Assembly (NCBI RefSeq): GCF_004211145.1 | Contig: NZ_SEBS01000002.1 | Location: 1-64,000 of the forward strand | DNA: 64,000 bases | Origin: Flavobacterium sp. | GTDB lineage: Bacteria; Bacteroidota; Bacteroidia; Flavobacteriales; Flavobacteriaceae | Reading direction: 5' to 3' | Part shown: piece by piece, positions 28,941 to 38,595 of the stretch | Layout of the letters: every line of letters starts with the position of its first letter | How positions within the stretch are numbered: the first letter of the stretch is position 1 | Notes under the pieces: generated by a model | Seen by the model: only the letters and a program-made list of their open reading frames with translations | Database searches by the model: none | What the model was told of the DNA's origin: nothing | Position numbers and translations under genes: made by a program

Positions 28941-30098
28941 ATGAAGTTTCTAAAGCGGTTCCTGGTTTTTATAGTGCTTATCGTCGGCCTTGCGATCGCC
29001 GCGCTTTATGTGAGCGGAAACGGATACATCACGCGCGCGGTTTGGATCACGTATCTGCATGGTCACAAAACGGCTTATCTCGACGATTACGTCCATTTCG
29101 ACAATCGTACTATCGCGAAAAGCCCGACGCCCCAGCCGTGGAAAATCGCGAAAGACTACAACAAGATTCCCGGAACCGAAAGGCTTGAAAAACTGCACGA
29201 ACAAATCGGCTCGGTCGCATTTTTGGTGATCAGGAACGACAGCATTTTGCACGAAAGTTATTACGATGGCTACAAACAAGATTCGCATTCCAACTCGTTT
29301 TCGATGGCCAAAAGCATCGTGACGTCGGCACTCGGAAAAGCAATCAGGCAAGGAAAAATTGAAAGTTTAGATACGAGAGTCGGCACGTTCTTTCCTGAAT
29401 TCCGAGAAGGAAAAGCAATGGAAATGACCGTCGGCGATTTGGCTTCGATGTCGTCGGGACTCGATTGGGACGAGAAATATTACAGCCCGTTCTCGAAAAC
29501 CACGCGCGCGTATTTCGATTCCGATCTCGACACGTTCATCAAAGGATTGCGCGTGATAAACGATCCCGGAAAAGTTTATCAATACTCGAGCGGAAGCACA
29601 CAATTACTCGCCATGTGCATCGAAAAAGCCACGGGCGAAGATTTGGCGACCTACGTTTCCAAAAATTTCTGGCAACCGATGGGAGCTGAAAACGACGCAT
29701 TCTGGCAAACCGACCACGAGAACGGACGCGTGAAAGCCTATTGCTGCATCGCATCAAACGCTCGTGATTTCGCCCGATTCGGAAAGCTTTACAAACAAGG
29801 CGGAAAATGGAACGGTGAGCAAATCCTCGACAGCACGTTCATCAAAACCTGCACGACGCCGCGCTTCGTAGAAAGCCCGCAATACGGCTATGGCTGGTGG
29901 CTCGCCGACTTTGAAGGCAAGGAAGTGTTTTACATGCGAGGCCATTTGGGCCAATATGTAATCGTAGTCCCACAGGACGATTTGATCATCGTGCGCCTCG
30001 GCCACACCGGAAACGTAAACGCCGCATCGAATTATCACAGTACCGATTTTTACGTATATTTGGAGGAGACTTACAAAATGCTTTCGCAAAGAAAGTGA
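28941..30098 (+). CDS. Serine hydrolase, class C beta-lactamase fold
   Basis: 385 aa. N-terminal membrane anchor or signal (~res 5-25). Catalytic SXXK is SMAK at 121-124 and the YXS motif is Y215-S-S217; HLGQYVIVVP-like HLGQ near the end stands for the third motif. Such proteins include esterases, D-aminopeptidases and PBP-like hydrolases; antibiotic resistance should not be assumed. Confidence 0.88.
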   Translation: MKFLKRFLVFIVLIVGLAIAALYVSGNGYITRAVWITYLHGHKTAYLDDYVHFDNRTIAKSPTPQPWKIAKDYNKIPGTERLEKLHEQIGSVAFLVIRNDSILHESYYDGYKQDSHSNSFSMAKSIVTSALGKAIRQGKIESLDTRVGTFFPEFREGKAMEMTVGDLASMSSGLDWDEKYYSPFSKTTRAYFDSDLDTFIKGLRVINDPGKVYQYSSGSTQLLAMCIEKATGEDLATYVSKNFWQPMGAENDAFWQTDHENGRVKAYCCIASNARDFARFGKLYKQGGKWNGEQILDSTFIKTCTTPRFVESPQYGYGWWLADFEGKEVFYMRGHLGQYVIVVPQDDLIIVRLGHTGNVNAASNYHSTDFYVYLEETYKMLSQRK

Positions 30099-30124
30099 TA
30101 CACGCCATTTAATTTTTATACGCC

Positions 30125-30838
30125 ATGATCCAGAAAATCCCTCTTGAGAACATCCTGTTTCTCGACATCGAAACCGTTCCATTCGAAGAAAACTTCAACA
30201 GCCTCGACGACGAGATGAAACTGTTGTGGGAACAAAAAACACAGTATCAACGCCGCGACGAATACACGCCCGAAGCCTTTTACGAACGCGCCGGAATCTG
30301 GGCCGAATTCGGACGGATCGTCACGATCTCAGTCGGATATTTCGTGCTAAAAAACGACATCCGAAACTTTCGCGTCACCTCTTTTTTCGGTGAAGAGAAG
30401 CAGCTTTTGCAGGAGTTCGCGAATTTGCTGAACGATCATTTCGGTCGCGCCCAGCACATTTTATGCGGGCACAACGCCAAGGAATTCGACATTCCGTTCA
30501 TCGCGAGGCGCATGATTATTTTGGGAATCCAATTGCCTGAAAAACTCAATCTGTTCGGTAAGAAACCGTGGGAAGTTCCGCACCTCGACACGCTTGAATT
30601 GTGGAAATTCGGAGACTACAAACACTTCACATCGCTCAAACTGCTCACGAAAATCCTCGGCATTCCATCGTCGAAAGGCGATATCGACGGAAGCCAGGTT
30701 GCGCACGTTTTCTATGTTGAGAAAGACATTGACCGCATCATTACCTATTGCGAAAAAGACGTGATCGCGACGGCCCAGGTTTTTTTGAGGATGCGGCGTG
30801 ACGAACTTTTGATCGACGATGAGATTCTGCATGTATAA
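30125..30838 (+). CDS. DEDD-type 3'-5' exonuclease (PolB-exonuclease-like)
   Basis: 237 aa RNase H-fold nuclease. Exo I FLDIETVP (D14, E16), Exo II CGHNAKEFDIPFIARRM, Exo III YCEKDVIATAQVFLRM with Tyr, i.e. DEDDy. Stand-alone enzymes of this type occur widely in Bacteroidota with unknown role. Followed by a long repeat-bearing gap. Confidence 0.85.
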   Translation: MIQKIPLENILFLDIETVPFEENFNSLDDEMKLLWEQKTQYQRRDEYTPEAFYERAGIWAEFGRIVTISVGYFVLKNDIRNFRVTSFFGEEKQLLQEFANLLNDHFGRAQHILCGHNAKEFDIPFIARRMIILGIQLPEKLNLFGKKPWEVPHLDTLELWKFGDYKHFTSLKLLTKILGIPSSKGDIDGSQVAHVFYVEKDIDRIITYCEKDVIATAQVFLRMRRDELLIDDEILHV

Positions 30839-30935
30839 TTTCGAATCGGAACTCGCAGATGCTTAACTAACCTTAACTATCTAAACTGCTCAAAAAAAAC
30901 GCAACGAATTAAAAGTTTCCAATAGCTAATCTAAA

Positions 30936-31076
30936 GGAGCAATTTCCCGCTGCCCGCTACTAGCTTTCTCAAAAAATCCGGTTTTGCGACGCGTTTTTCA
31001 GGCTTCCTTCGGTCGCCCTCAAACTGCGGCAAAACGTGAATTTTTTCTCAAAAGGCTAACCGCTTGCATCGGGGCT
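30936..31076 (-). repeat. Long hairpin element, form C, copy 1
   Basis: On the minus strand it starts AGCCCCGATGCAAGCGGTTA, then GCCTTTT, a variable stem with GCGACCGAAGGAAGCC, and ends GAAAGCTAGTAGCGGGCAGC...AATTGCTCC. Other copies: 33556-33644, 52251-52390, 60317-60460. It fills much of the gap 30839-31140. Confidence 0.85.
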
Positions 31077-31140
31077 GGGAAATCCGTGTCCCCAATTGAC
31101 GTTGTATCTCAAACTCGACTTCCTTACATTTACGCAACTA

Positions 31141-31437
31141 TGAAAAAATAGTGAAGCCAATTCCACTGCTCCTACTTTTTATAATCGTCGCAGGTTATTT
31201 GTGATAAAGTGGATTAATTTACGACACAGTAACGGCTCGAGCGCGAATGTAAAACGATTCGGCACGAAAACTCGACATCGGAGTCGACGAAAAACTTTCG
31301 AATTTATCGAACGCTACTTGAGAGTTGCCGTCGAAGATCTTATTGATCGTGCCGACGTCGAAACGCATGTGAAACACAAAAAGGTAATGGGAATCACGCT
31401 CGGGCACAAATACAGGCAAAAGCACAACTTGTAACTA
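31141..31437 (+). pseudogene. Possible decayed small membrane-protein gene
   Basis: ATGAAAAAATAG is followed in another frame by KPIPLLLLFIIVAGYL then a stop, VIKW in the next frame and IYDTVTARARM in a third. A hydrophobic N-terminal segment broken by frame changes suggests a degraded gene. The 77-aa open frame at 31201-31434 has an unusual Arg/His-rich composition and is probably not real. Weak call. Confidence 0.25.
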
Positions 31438-31449
31438 AGAATATACGTG

Positions 31450-32016
31450 ATGAGAAAAATTATAGCCGCAATAAACACGACACTTGATGGTTTTTGCGAT
31501 CACACGGCTGGTTTGCCCGACGAGGAAATCCACAAACACTACGAACAATTGCTTGTCGATTCGGGGGCGATCCTGTACGGACGGATTACATTCGAACTCA
31601 TGAAATTCTGGCAGGATCTTGTGAAAAATCCGTCTGGTGAAAAATCGATGGACGATTTCGCTTCGGCCATGGATCAAGTCCCGAAAATCGTATTTTCAAA
31701 TACGCTCGAAACTACCGATTGGGAAAGCGCGACGTTGTCAAAAAAGTCGCCAGGGGAAACTGTTTTGGAACTCAGGCAACAAAAAGGAAAAGATATTCTT
31801 ATCGGCAGCCGAAGCCTGATCGTGCAACTTACGAACTTGGATCTGATCGACGAATATCAAATTTGCGTACATCCGGTTATTATCGGGGAAGGCTTGCCGC
31901 TGTTCGAAAAACTGCACGAAAGGACGGTTCTTGACCTTCAAAAAACGCGAACGCTAAAGTCAGGCGCGATAATTCTTTATTACAAACGCGCCAAGCATCA
32001 ACCCACAATTCACTAA
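31450..32016 (+). CDS. Dihydrofolate reductase-like protein (RibD C-terminal domain)
   Basis: 188 aa from ATG 31450 (a GTG lies directly before). MRKIIAAINTTLDGFCDH, YGRITFELMKFW, ILIGSRSLIVQLTNLDLIDEY and HPVIIGEGLPLFE are the typical blocks of small stand-alone RibD_C proteins, NADPH-dependent reductases of unknown substrate. Confidence 0.88.
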   Translation: MRKIIAAINTTLDGFCDHTAGLPDEEIHKHYEQLLVDSGAILYGRITFELMKFWQDLVKNPSGEKSMDDFASAMDQVPKIVFSNTLETTDWESATLSKKSPGETVLELRQQKGKDILIGSRSLIVQLTNLDLIDEYQICVHPVIIGEGLPLFEKLHERTVLDLQKTRTLKSGAIILYYKRAKHQPTIH

Positions 32017-32024
32017 ATTAGCCA

Positions 32025-32081
32025 AAGCGCAAGAGACGTATATCATGCGCTAATCCGCTAATTTTATAATCCGCTAATTCT
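32025..32081 (+). repeat. Word repeat (CCGCTAATTTTATAATCCGC type)
   Basis: Three close copies of (GC)GCTAAT(CC/TC) words end just before the ATG at 32083. A related GAATTAGCGAATTA tract lies at 37275-37290. Confidence 0.6.
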
Positions 32082-32082
32082 C

Positions 32083-33522
32083 ATGGTTCTAAGCAGGTTC
32101 TGGCTCGCAATTTTCGTTTCATCGATCGTTTTCATCGTCGTGAGTTTGTTCATCGGAAACAATTATACGCTCGATTTTATCATCAACGGCAAAAAGGACG
32201 AACCGATCCTGATCAGCGAGAAATACATGAAAGACCTGCCGGTTTTCTTGCGAGACAGCATCCAAAAGTCTGAGGAAAAAAGCTTTACGATAAACCGTGA
32301 CACGCTCAATCCCGACACTACTTACGTGTACAAAAACCAAACGGTGAAAGTGTTCAGCGGCATCCAAAAGTCTGACGGTTTACTGCCGACGTGTAAAAAT
32401 ACCATACTCGACCTGATCATTCCATTGATCGCCTATCTCGCGTTCTTTTGCGGATTGATGCAGCTTTTGATCGATTCGGGCGCGTCTGAAAAGCTCGCCA
32501 AGAAACTCAGTCCCGTTTTCGTGAAAGTCTTCCCGACGGTTCCCAAAAACCACGAATCCATCTCTTACATGACGCTCAATTTCGCGGCGAATTTCCTCGG
32601 ACTCGATTCGGCTGCGACGCCATTCGGGCTAAAGGCGATGCAAAGCCTGCAGGAAATAAACCCCGATAAAGACCGCGCGAGCGACGCCCAGATCATGTTC
32701 ATGTGCCTGCATGCCGCGGGTTTGACGTTGATCCCGACATCGATCATCGGATACCGCGCGGCCGAGAACGCTTCGAATCCCGCCGACGTCATGTTGCCGT
32801 GCATCATCACGTCGTTCATTGGGACGATCGCGGCTTTCGTGATTATCGGGATCCGACAACGCATCAATTTTAAAAGCGCTTCGTTAGTCGTTGCGTTGAT
32901 TACGATCATCGCGGCAATCGTCGGGCTTTTGCTGTATATCAATAACCTTGACCTGATCGGGAAGAACTTCTTCACGTCGAACCTCTCGGCGTTGATGTTG
33001 ATCGGAATCATTGGGTTCACGCTCGTTTTCGCATTCATCCACGAGAAGAAATTCACGGCTCTCGACACGACGATTTTCGATTCGTTCGTGACGGGCGCGA
33101 ACAACGGACTCAAAACGGGAATCACCATTTTTCCATACGTTTTGGGAATGCTCGTCGCGATTTCATTGTTCCGCAACAGCGGTTTGTTCGAGATTCTGAG
33201 CAATGGCATCGCGTTCGTATTTTCAAACATTGGCGTGAGCAAGGAAATCACCGATTCATTGCCGGTGGCGATGTTGCGTCCTTTCTCATCGGGCGGATCG
33301 CGCGGTTTCATGATCGATTCGATGCGCATGTTCGGGCCGGATTCATTCACGGGAAGACTGAGCTGTATCTTTCAATGTAGCGCCGAGACGACGTTTTATG
33401 TGATCGCGGTATATTTCGGATCGATAAAAATCAAGAACACGCGTTACACGTTGGGCGCGATGTTGCTCGTTGACTTGATTTGCGTGATCACGGCGATTTT
33501 CGTGGCGGGTTGGTTCTTTTAG
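32083..33522 (+). CDS. Nucleoside-recognition (Gate) domain membrane protein
   Basis: 479 aa with about ten helices. It looks like a fusion of the spore-maturation proteins SpmA and SpmB: two Gate domains, first around SYMTLNFAANFLGLDSAATPFG and second around VAMLRPFSSGGSRGFMIDSM. A periplasmic loop of ~75 residues follows the first helix. Substrate unknown; nucleosides are suggested only by the family name. Confidence 0.85.
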   Translation: MVLSRFWLAIFVSSIVFIVVSLFIGNNYTLDFIINGKKDEPILISEKYMKDLPVFLRDSIQKSEEKSFTINRDTLNPDTTYVYKNQTVKVFSGIQKSDGLLPTCKNTILDLIIPLIAYLAFFCGLMQLLIDSGASEKLAKKLSPVFVKVFPTVPKNHESISYMTLNFAANFLGLDSAATPFGLKAMQSLQEINPDKDRASDAQIMFMCLHAAGLTLIPTSIIGYRAAENASNPADVMLPCIITSFIGTIAAFVIIGIRQRINFKSASLVVALITIIAAIVGLLLYINNLDLIGKNFFTSNLSALMLIGIIGFTLVFAFIHEKKFTALDTTIFDSFVTGANNGLKTGITIFPYVLGMLVAISLFRNSGLFEILSNGIAFVFSNIGVSKEITDSLPVAMLRPFSSGGSRGFMIDSMRMFGPDSFTGRLSCIFQCSAETTFYVIAVYFGSIKIKNTRYTLGAMLLVDLICVITAIFVAGWFF

Positions 33523-33555
33523 ACGAAAACGTAGTTTTTTGCGATGAACGCGCCA

Positions 33556-33644
33556 GGGATGGAAGCGATTATCCTTTTTGTGGAACCCTTAAAGGGTTTC
33601 AAACCCTTTAAGGGTTAACAAAAAGATAATAGCGGACAGCCCGA
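33556..33644 (+). repeat. Long hairpin element, form C, copy 2, with inserted palindrome
   Basis: Core arms GGGATGGAAGCGATTATCC and AAGATAATAGCGGACAGCCC are kept, but the usual central stem is replaced by a 33-bp perfect palindrome (33584-33616, AACCCTTAAAGGGTTT-C-complement). Lies between convergent genes. Confidence 0.85.
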
Positions 33645-33666
33645 CCGCGGTTGCGCCCAAAAACAA

Positions 33667-33696
33667 AAAAAGCACCCCAATCAAAAGGTGCTTTTT
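33667..33696. terminator. Bidirectional hairpin terminator
   Basis: Perfect 10-bp stem AAAAAGCACC / GGTGCTTTTT with a 10-nt loop between convergent genes. Confidence 0.8.
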
Positions 33697-33788
33697 CCTG
33701 AACAAATTAATTAATCTAACTATTGAAATGAAAAGGTATTAAACGATTTGGGCTGCAACTCGGCTAAAATCGAGGTGAACCAACTTTA

Positions 33789-36137
33789 TCATTTGGACGC
33801 CCTGAGTTCGTTTATTGGAGATGAAAGCGCGAACGATTTGTGGGTTTTTTCGACGGTCAGTTCCTTGGCCAAAGTAAACGTTGCTTTTTGGCGGATGTCG
33901 GTCGATGAAGCGCCAACTGAAACTACATATTCGCCTTTTTCCGCTACCCAAGCGCTTTTGCTTTCAAGGAAAGACGCCAAATCTTTCGCACGGATCGTCG
34001 CGGTCAATGTTTGGCTTTCGCCCGGTTTGAGCGATTTGGTTTTCGCGAACGCTTTGAGTTCGAATTTCGGTTTGTCGATTGATTTGTTCGGCGCCGACAG
34101 ATAGAATTCGACGACTTCCTTACCATCGGTTTTCCCTGTGTTTTTCACCGTTATGGAAACTGTGACGTGGTCGTAGAATTGTTTGGTGTCGAGTTTCAGG
34201 TTCGAATATTCGAACGTGGTGTATGATTTTCCGAACCCAAATTCATACGACGTTTTCACATCGAACGTATTGAAATAACGATAGCCGACGTAAACGCCTT
34301 CTTCATACGTCACGTCTTTCGGCTTGTTGGCCGGAGTTCCCGGAAAATTCTTGGCCGATGGCGTATCCGCATATTTCACAGGCCAAGTCATCGTGAGTTT
34401 CCCCGATGGATTTACTTTCCCCGAAAACACATCGGCGACTGAATTTCCACCTTCTTGACCCGGTTGCCAAGCGAGCAAAATTGCATCGACCTTGTCTTTC
34501 CAGCTCACGGTTTCAATGACGCCGCCAATGTTCAAGATTACGATCACTTTTTTGCCTTTGGCGTGGAACGCTTGGGTTACGGCGTCGAGTAATTTCGTTT
34601 CGTCGGCGGCTAAATTGAAGTCGTTGTCTACTTTGCGGTCGGCGCCTTCTCCGGCGTTTCGTCCGATGGTGATGATGGCGACTTCCGTTTCAGTGGCTTT
34701 TTTCGCGAGTACGTCGGCCGAGATTTCAAGTTCGGTCAAGCGGTTCGCGAGGAACATGACGCCTTCTTTTTCCTTGCGCGCGACTTCTTCGGCATCGAAT
34801 TTTTTGACGTATGGCACATAAGCAGTTTTCAAATCACCGTCAATTTTATAACCCGCATTGTTCAATCCGTCCAAAAGCGAGATTGTGTAGGCTTCGTTCA
34901 CGTTTCCGCTTCCAGTTCCGCCCGAAATAAAGTTGTACGACGTAACCCCGAATACTGAAATCGATTTGTCTTTCGCCGTATAAGGCAAGGCGTTTTTATC
35001 ATTCTTCAATAACACAATTCCTTCAGCCGCCGCGTCACGCGTGATTTGGGCGTTGGCTTTGAGGTTTGGCGTGTTCGAGAATTTGTATTTTTTCATTGTC
35101 GGCGATTCAAGCACCAATTCAAGATTGCGCTTGATGTTGCGGTCGACGTCGGCCTTGGACAATTTCCCCGATTTCATGGCTTCTAACAAAGCCGCTTTCT
35201 GTGCCGGAATTCCAGGCATTAGCAAATCGTTTCCGGCGGCGATTTGCGCCACGACATCGCTCGATCCTTTCGTAATCGTTTCAAAACCGTCGAATCCGCC
35301 GAACCAATCGGTCATGACCATGCCTTTGTAACCCCATTCGTCGCGCAAAATGTCGGTAAGCAAGTCTTTTCGGGCCGATGTGTAGACGCCGTCAACCAAA
35401 TTGTACGACGACATGATTGTCCACGGTTGCGACTCCTTTACGACGGTTTCGAATCCACGCAGGTAAATTTCGCGCATCGCACGTTCACTCACATGAGCAT
35501 TTACGCCCAATCGATTGTCTTCCTGGTTGTTCGCCGCAAAGTGCTTCACCGATGTTCCGACGCCGTTCGATTCGATTCCGTTTACGACGGCAGCCGCCGT
35601 TTTACCGGCAACGACCGGATCTTCGGAGTAATATTCGAAGTTGCGCCCGCACAATGGATTTCGGTGAATGTTAAGTGCCGGCGCAAGCAAAACGTCGACG
35701 CCGTACTCTTTTGTTTCCTGTCCCATCGCTTTCCCGACACTTTCAATAAGCGGTAGATTCCACGTCGATGCCAATGCAGTCCCAACTGGAAACGCTGTGC
35801 AATAATACGTTTTGGAATCGTTTTCACGAATTGGTTTTATGCGAAGTCCGGCTGGTCCGTCGGCCAACACAATCGCCGGAATTCCAAGGCGTTTGATCTC
35901 GTATGTCAATCCGGCGGCACCGGGAATCGGGCCTTCATTTTTTCCGGGCGTCGGCGTGATGCCTTCGTATCCGGGCATTCCCGTTCCCATTAGGAAACTT
36001 GCTTTTTCGTCATCGGTCATTGCGGCGATTACTTTTTCGATCGGATCTTTGCCCAATTGCGGCAGTTTCTCTTGAGCGATCGCACCGGAAGCCGCGAAAA
36101 GTGCCACAGCCGATATTCTTTGTATCTGTTTTTTCAT
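33789..36137 (-). CDS. Glycoside hydrolase family 3 beta-glucosidase (BglX-like)
   Basis: 782 aa exported enzyme (signal peptide ~1-21, cleaved near AIAQE). The N-terminal TIM barrel carries nucleophile Asp277 in MVMTDWFGG and the substrate motif KHFAANNQE (198-206). The second domain and the C-terminal fibronectin III-like domain (from ~655, VTVSITVKNTGKTDGKEVV) complete the three-domain form. It releases glucose or other sugars from the non-reducing end of beta-glycosides in the periplasm. Last gene of an operon with an acyltransferase and esterase. Confidence 0.93.
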   Translation of the reverse strand: MKKQIQRISAVALFAASGAIAQEKLPQLGKDPIEKVIAAMTDDEKASFLMGTGMPGYEGITPTPGKNEGPIPGAAGLTYEIKRLGIPAIVLADGPAGLRIKPIRENDSKTYYCTAFPVGTALASTWNLPLIESVGKAMGQETKEYGVDVLLAPALNIHRNPLCGRNFEYYSEDPVVAGKTAAAVVNGIESNGVGTSVKHFAANNQEDNRLGVNAHVSERAMREIYLRGFETVVKESQPWTIMSSYNLVDGVYTSARKDLLTDILRDEWGYKGMVMTDWFGGFDGFETITKGSSDVVAQIAAGNDLLMPGIPAQKAALLEAMKSGKLSKADVDRNIKRNLELVLESPTMKKYKFSNTPNLKANAQITRDAAAEGIVLLKNDKNALPYTAKDKSISVFGVTSYNFISGGTGSGNVNEAYTISLLDGLNNAGYKIDGDLKTAYVPYVKKFDAEEVARKEKEGVMFLANRLTELEISADVLAKKATETEVAIITIGRNAGEGADRKVDNDFNLAADETKLLDAVTQAFHAKGKKVIVILNIGGVIETVSWKDKVDAILLAWQPGQEGGNSVADVFSGKVNPSGKLTMTWPVKYADTPSAKNFPGTPANKPKDVTYEEGVYVGYRYFNTFDVKTSYEFGFGKSYTTFEYSNLKLDTKQFYDHVTVSITVKNTGKTDGKEVVEFYLSAPNKSIDKPKFELKAFAKTKSLKPGESQTLTATIRAKDLASFLESKSAWVAEKGEYVVSVGASSTDIRQKATFTLAKELTVEKTHKSFALSSPINELRASK

Positions 36138-36158
36138 GAGGCTATCAATAATGTTTTT

Positions 36159-37268
36159 TCAATTTAGTTTTTTGGAAATCCATTTTCGCACGGGTTCATC
36201 ATAGACTTTCAAACTCGCGTAACCCAAAGCGATAATGGTAACGAATGTGAGCGCGGCCATTGGCAATGCTTCGTCTGCAGTCGGTTTGGAATCGAAAACC
36301 CAAGCCGTGTAGACGTAAATCAAAGGATAATGCGTGATGTAAATCGGGTAGGAGATGTCGCCAAGGAATTTACAGACTTTCGAGCCGATTCTGCTGCTGA
36401 CTTCTCCGCTCGCGCCGACGTAAACAATCAATGGGAAAATGAATACGATGCTCAGCGAATCGTACAAGCCGTTCATCCAAAGCTGGTCTTTTCCTCCGAT
36501 CCTTGGAAAAGCGAGAACGGCAACGACGAGCAAACTGCACCAAACGAAAGCATTTTTTACGTTTGATAATTTTGAAACTCGGAACAAAAGCAAGCCTGCG
36601 AAAAACGGATACAACATTCTCGTAAACCCAATCCGCGCCGATTCCCAGGTAAGCGACCAACCGCCAATGACGTCGCCGCCCGCACTTGTCACCGCGTAAT
36701 GGATCAACAACACGCCACAAACAACAACGAGGATCGTCAATGCGGTTTTGTTGAATTTCCGCACGCCGATCGCGTACAAAATATTCGCGATATATTCGTA
36801 AAACAACGACCAACCCGGGCCGTTCAACGGATGCATTTCGCCCCAACCGCGAATGTCCATCGGCGTTGGAATCGGTAGCAAAGTAAATCCGATGAGCATG
36901 ATTCCGATGACTTGCCAAACGGGAACATCGGGAATTTTCGGAAATAAAATTGGTGAAGTGCTAAAGTAAAATAAACACGCGCCAACGATCATTCCCATGA
37001 TGACCATGGGTTGCAATCGGATCAGTCGGCGTTTGAAGAAATCTTTGAGCGTCATTTTTTCCCATCGGTCATCGTACGCATAACCGATGACGAAACCTGA
37101 AAGCAGATAGAAAAAATCCACCGCCAAGTAACCGTGATTCACGATCTGGTCCAAATGGCTGGTGGCGTGCGCTTCGAACAGGTGGAAAATCACGACCGTT
37201 ACCGCCGCGACGCCGCGAAGTCCGTCAAGGATTTGGAAATGCTTTTTTGGTTGTAGGGTTGTTGACAT
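36159..37268 (-). CDS. Membrane acyltransferase, family 3 (OafA/YrhL type)
   Basis: 369 aa with about ten helices. N-terminal signature ILDGLRGVAAVTVVIFHLFEAH and then YLAVDFFYLLSGFVIGYAYDDRW are diagnostic. These enzymes transfer acyl groups, often acetyl, to extracellular sugars. It lies between a sugar hydrolase and an esterase, with 30-bp and 21-bp gaps. Confidence 0.9.
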   Translation of the reverse strand: MSTTLQPKKHFQILDGLRGVAAVTVVIFHLFEAHATSHLDQIVNHGYLAVDFFYLLSGFVIGYAYDDRWEKMTLKDFFKRRLIRLQPMVIMGMIVGACLFYFSTSPILFPKIPDVPVWQVIGIMLIGFTLLPIPTPMDIRGWGEMHPLNGPGWSLFYEYIANILYAIGVRKFNKTALTILVVVCGVLLIHYAVTSAGGDVIGGWSLTWESARIGFTRMLYPFFAGLLLFRVSKLSNVKNAFVWCSLLVVAVLAFPRIGGKDQLWMNGLYDSLSIVFIFPLIVYVGASGEVSSRIGSKVCKFLGDISYPIYITHYPLIYVYTAWVFDSKPTADEALPMAALTFVTIIALGYASLKVYDEPVRKWISKKLN

Positions 37269-37298
37269 TTTTTTAGCCGCGAATTAGCGAATTATTAT

Positions 37299-38456
37299 TT
37301 ATTTGAATAATTGCGGTGAGAATTCGGTCAAATAATCTCTCCAGTTGGACCAAGTATGTCCGCCTTGGGTTTCCTTATAAGTGTATTTAAAATTCATGGC
37401 GTCGAGCTTTGCGCGGTATTCGTTCGATTGTTTGTAAAGAAAATCGCTGTTTCCAATGGCGATCCAATACAATTTGTAGCCTTTTTCTTTTTGCGTTTTG
37501 AGTTTTTGGTCGAAGTTCGCGTAAACCTCGCCCGTCGCGTCTTTGGGTTGCAGTTGGGCCGACGAGAAAACGCCCACATAATCGAACAAATCAGGATTGT
37601 TCGCCGAAATCACGAGCGAATGCATCCCGCCCATCGAAAGACCGGCGATCGCGCGATTGGCCTTATCTTTCTTCGTGCGATAATTCGAGTCGATGAATTT
37701 TATGACGTCGGGATACGCTTTTTCAGTATTTCCCGACCAGATATCGGGTTGCAGGAAAATCGGTTTGTCCATTTTCGCTGACGATTCTCCGGGAGCCGCG
37801 GTTTGGTTCGCGTTTCCGTTTGTCATTATGACGATCATGGGTTTCGCTTTCTTTTCGGCAATCAGGTTGTCCATGATCTGCGACGTGCGGCCAAGTGCCA
37901 TCCACGCTTCCTCGTCTCCGCCCGCGCCGTGCAGCAAATACAACACGGGATAATTTTCCTTTGACGTTTCGTATCCGGGCGGCGTGTAGATCGTGACACG
38001 GCGATTGGTTTTGAGTGTCGGCGAATCATACCAACGGCGCGTTACGGTTCCGTGAGCGACGTCTTTAGTCTTGTAATTGTCGGCTTTTCCATTTCCGATG
38101 AGGAAAATATTTACGATAGTCGCTACATCGCGCGTCATGTAGGCATTGTTCGGATCGAGCGTCTTGATGCCGTCGACGTAGAAAGAATAACTGTAAAGTT
38201 CCGATGGAAGCGCGGCAGTCGTAAAAGTCCAAACGCCGTTCGCGTCTTTTTTAAGTTCAGCCGAACCCGGAGCGGGCAAGAAATCGCCTTGGACCTTTAC
38301 CGATTTTGCATCCTTCGCTTCAAGTCGGAACGTGACCGAATTATCGGCGTTTATCTGGGGTGAAATGACTTCCTTTTGTTGCCCGAAACTTACGTTTTCC
38401 TGTGCAAAACCGAAGTTGTATAAAAGCAATGCGATTAGGAGATGTGTAATTTTCAT
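37299..38456 (-). CDS. Exported alpha/beta-hydrolase esterase with N-terminal CBM48-like domain
   Basis: 385 aa. Signal peptide (MKITHLLIALLLYNFGFAQ), a beta-sandwich E-set/CBM48-like domain (~30-115), then a D-type esterase domain: VLYLLHGAGGDEEAW, nucleophile Ser274 in GLSMGGMHS, catalytic His in QGGHTWSNWRDYL near the end. This architecture is common in feruloyl and acetyl-xylan esterases of Bacteroidota. Expected to deacylate plant polysaccharides or oligosaccharides in the periplasm, in step with the GH3 enzyme. Confidence 0.88.
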   Translation of the reverse strand: MKITHLLIALLLYNFGFAQENVSFGQQKEVISPQINADNSVTFRLEAKDAKSVKVQGDFLPAPGSAELKKDANGVWTFTTAALPSELYSYSFYVDGIKTLDPNNAYMTRDVATIVNIFLIGNGKADNYKTKDVAHGTVTRRWYDSPTLKTNRRVTIYTPPGYETSKENYPVLYLLHGAGGDEEAWMALGRTSQIMDNLIAEKKAKPMIVIMTNGNANQTAAPGESSAKMDKPIFLQPDIWSGNTEKAYPDVIKFIDSNYRTKKDKANRAIAGLSMGGMHSLVISANNPDLFDYVGVFSSAQLQPKDATGEVYANFDQKLKTQKEKGYKLYWIAIGNSDFLYKQSNEYRAKLDAMNFKYTYKETQGGHTWSNWRDYLTEFSPQLFK

Positions 38457-38595
38457 CGTTCGTTTTATTTGATTTCGTTAAAATTCAATTCGCTAAAAAC
38501 GAATTTAACAAAAATGCTTCGAATGGAAGCATTGAATGGGATTTTATTTCGATACCATTCCGCGAAATTCTTTGAATGTCCATCGTCAGATAAAA

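Noticed and set aside
31201..31434. 77-codon open frame
   Set aside because: Arg/His-rich translation without motif; better explained as part of a decayed region.
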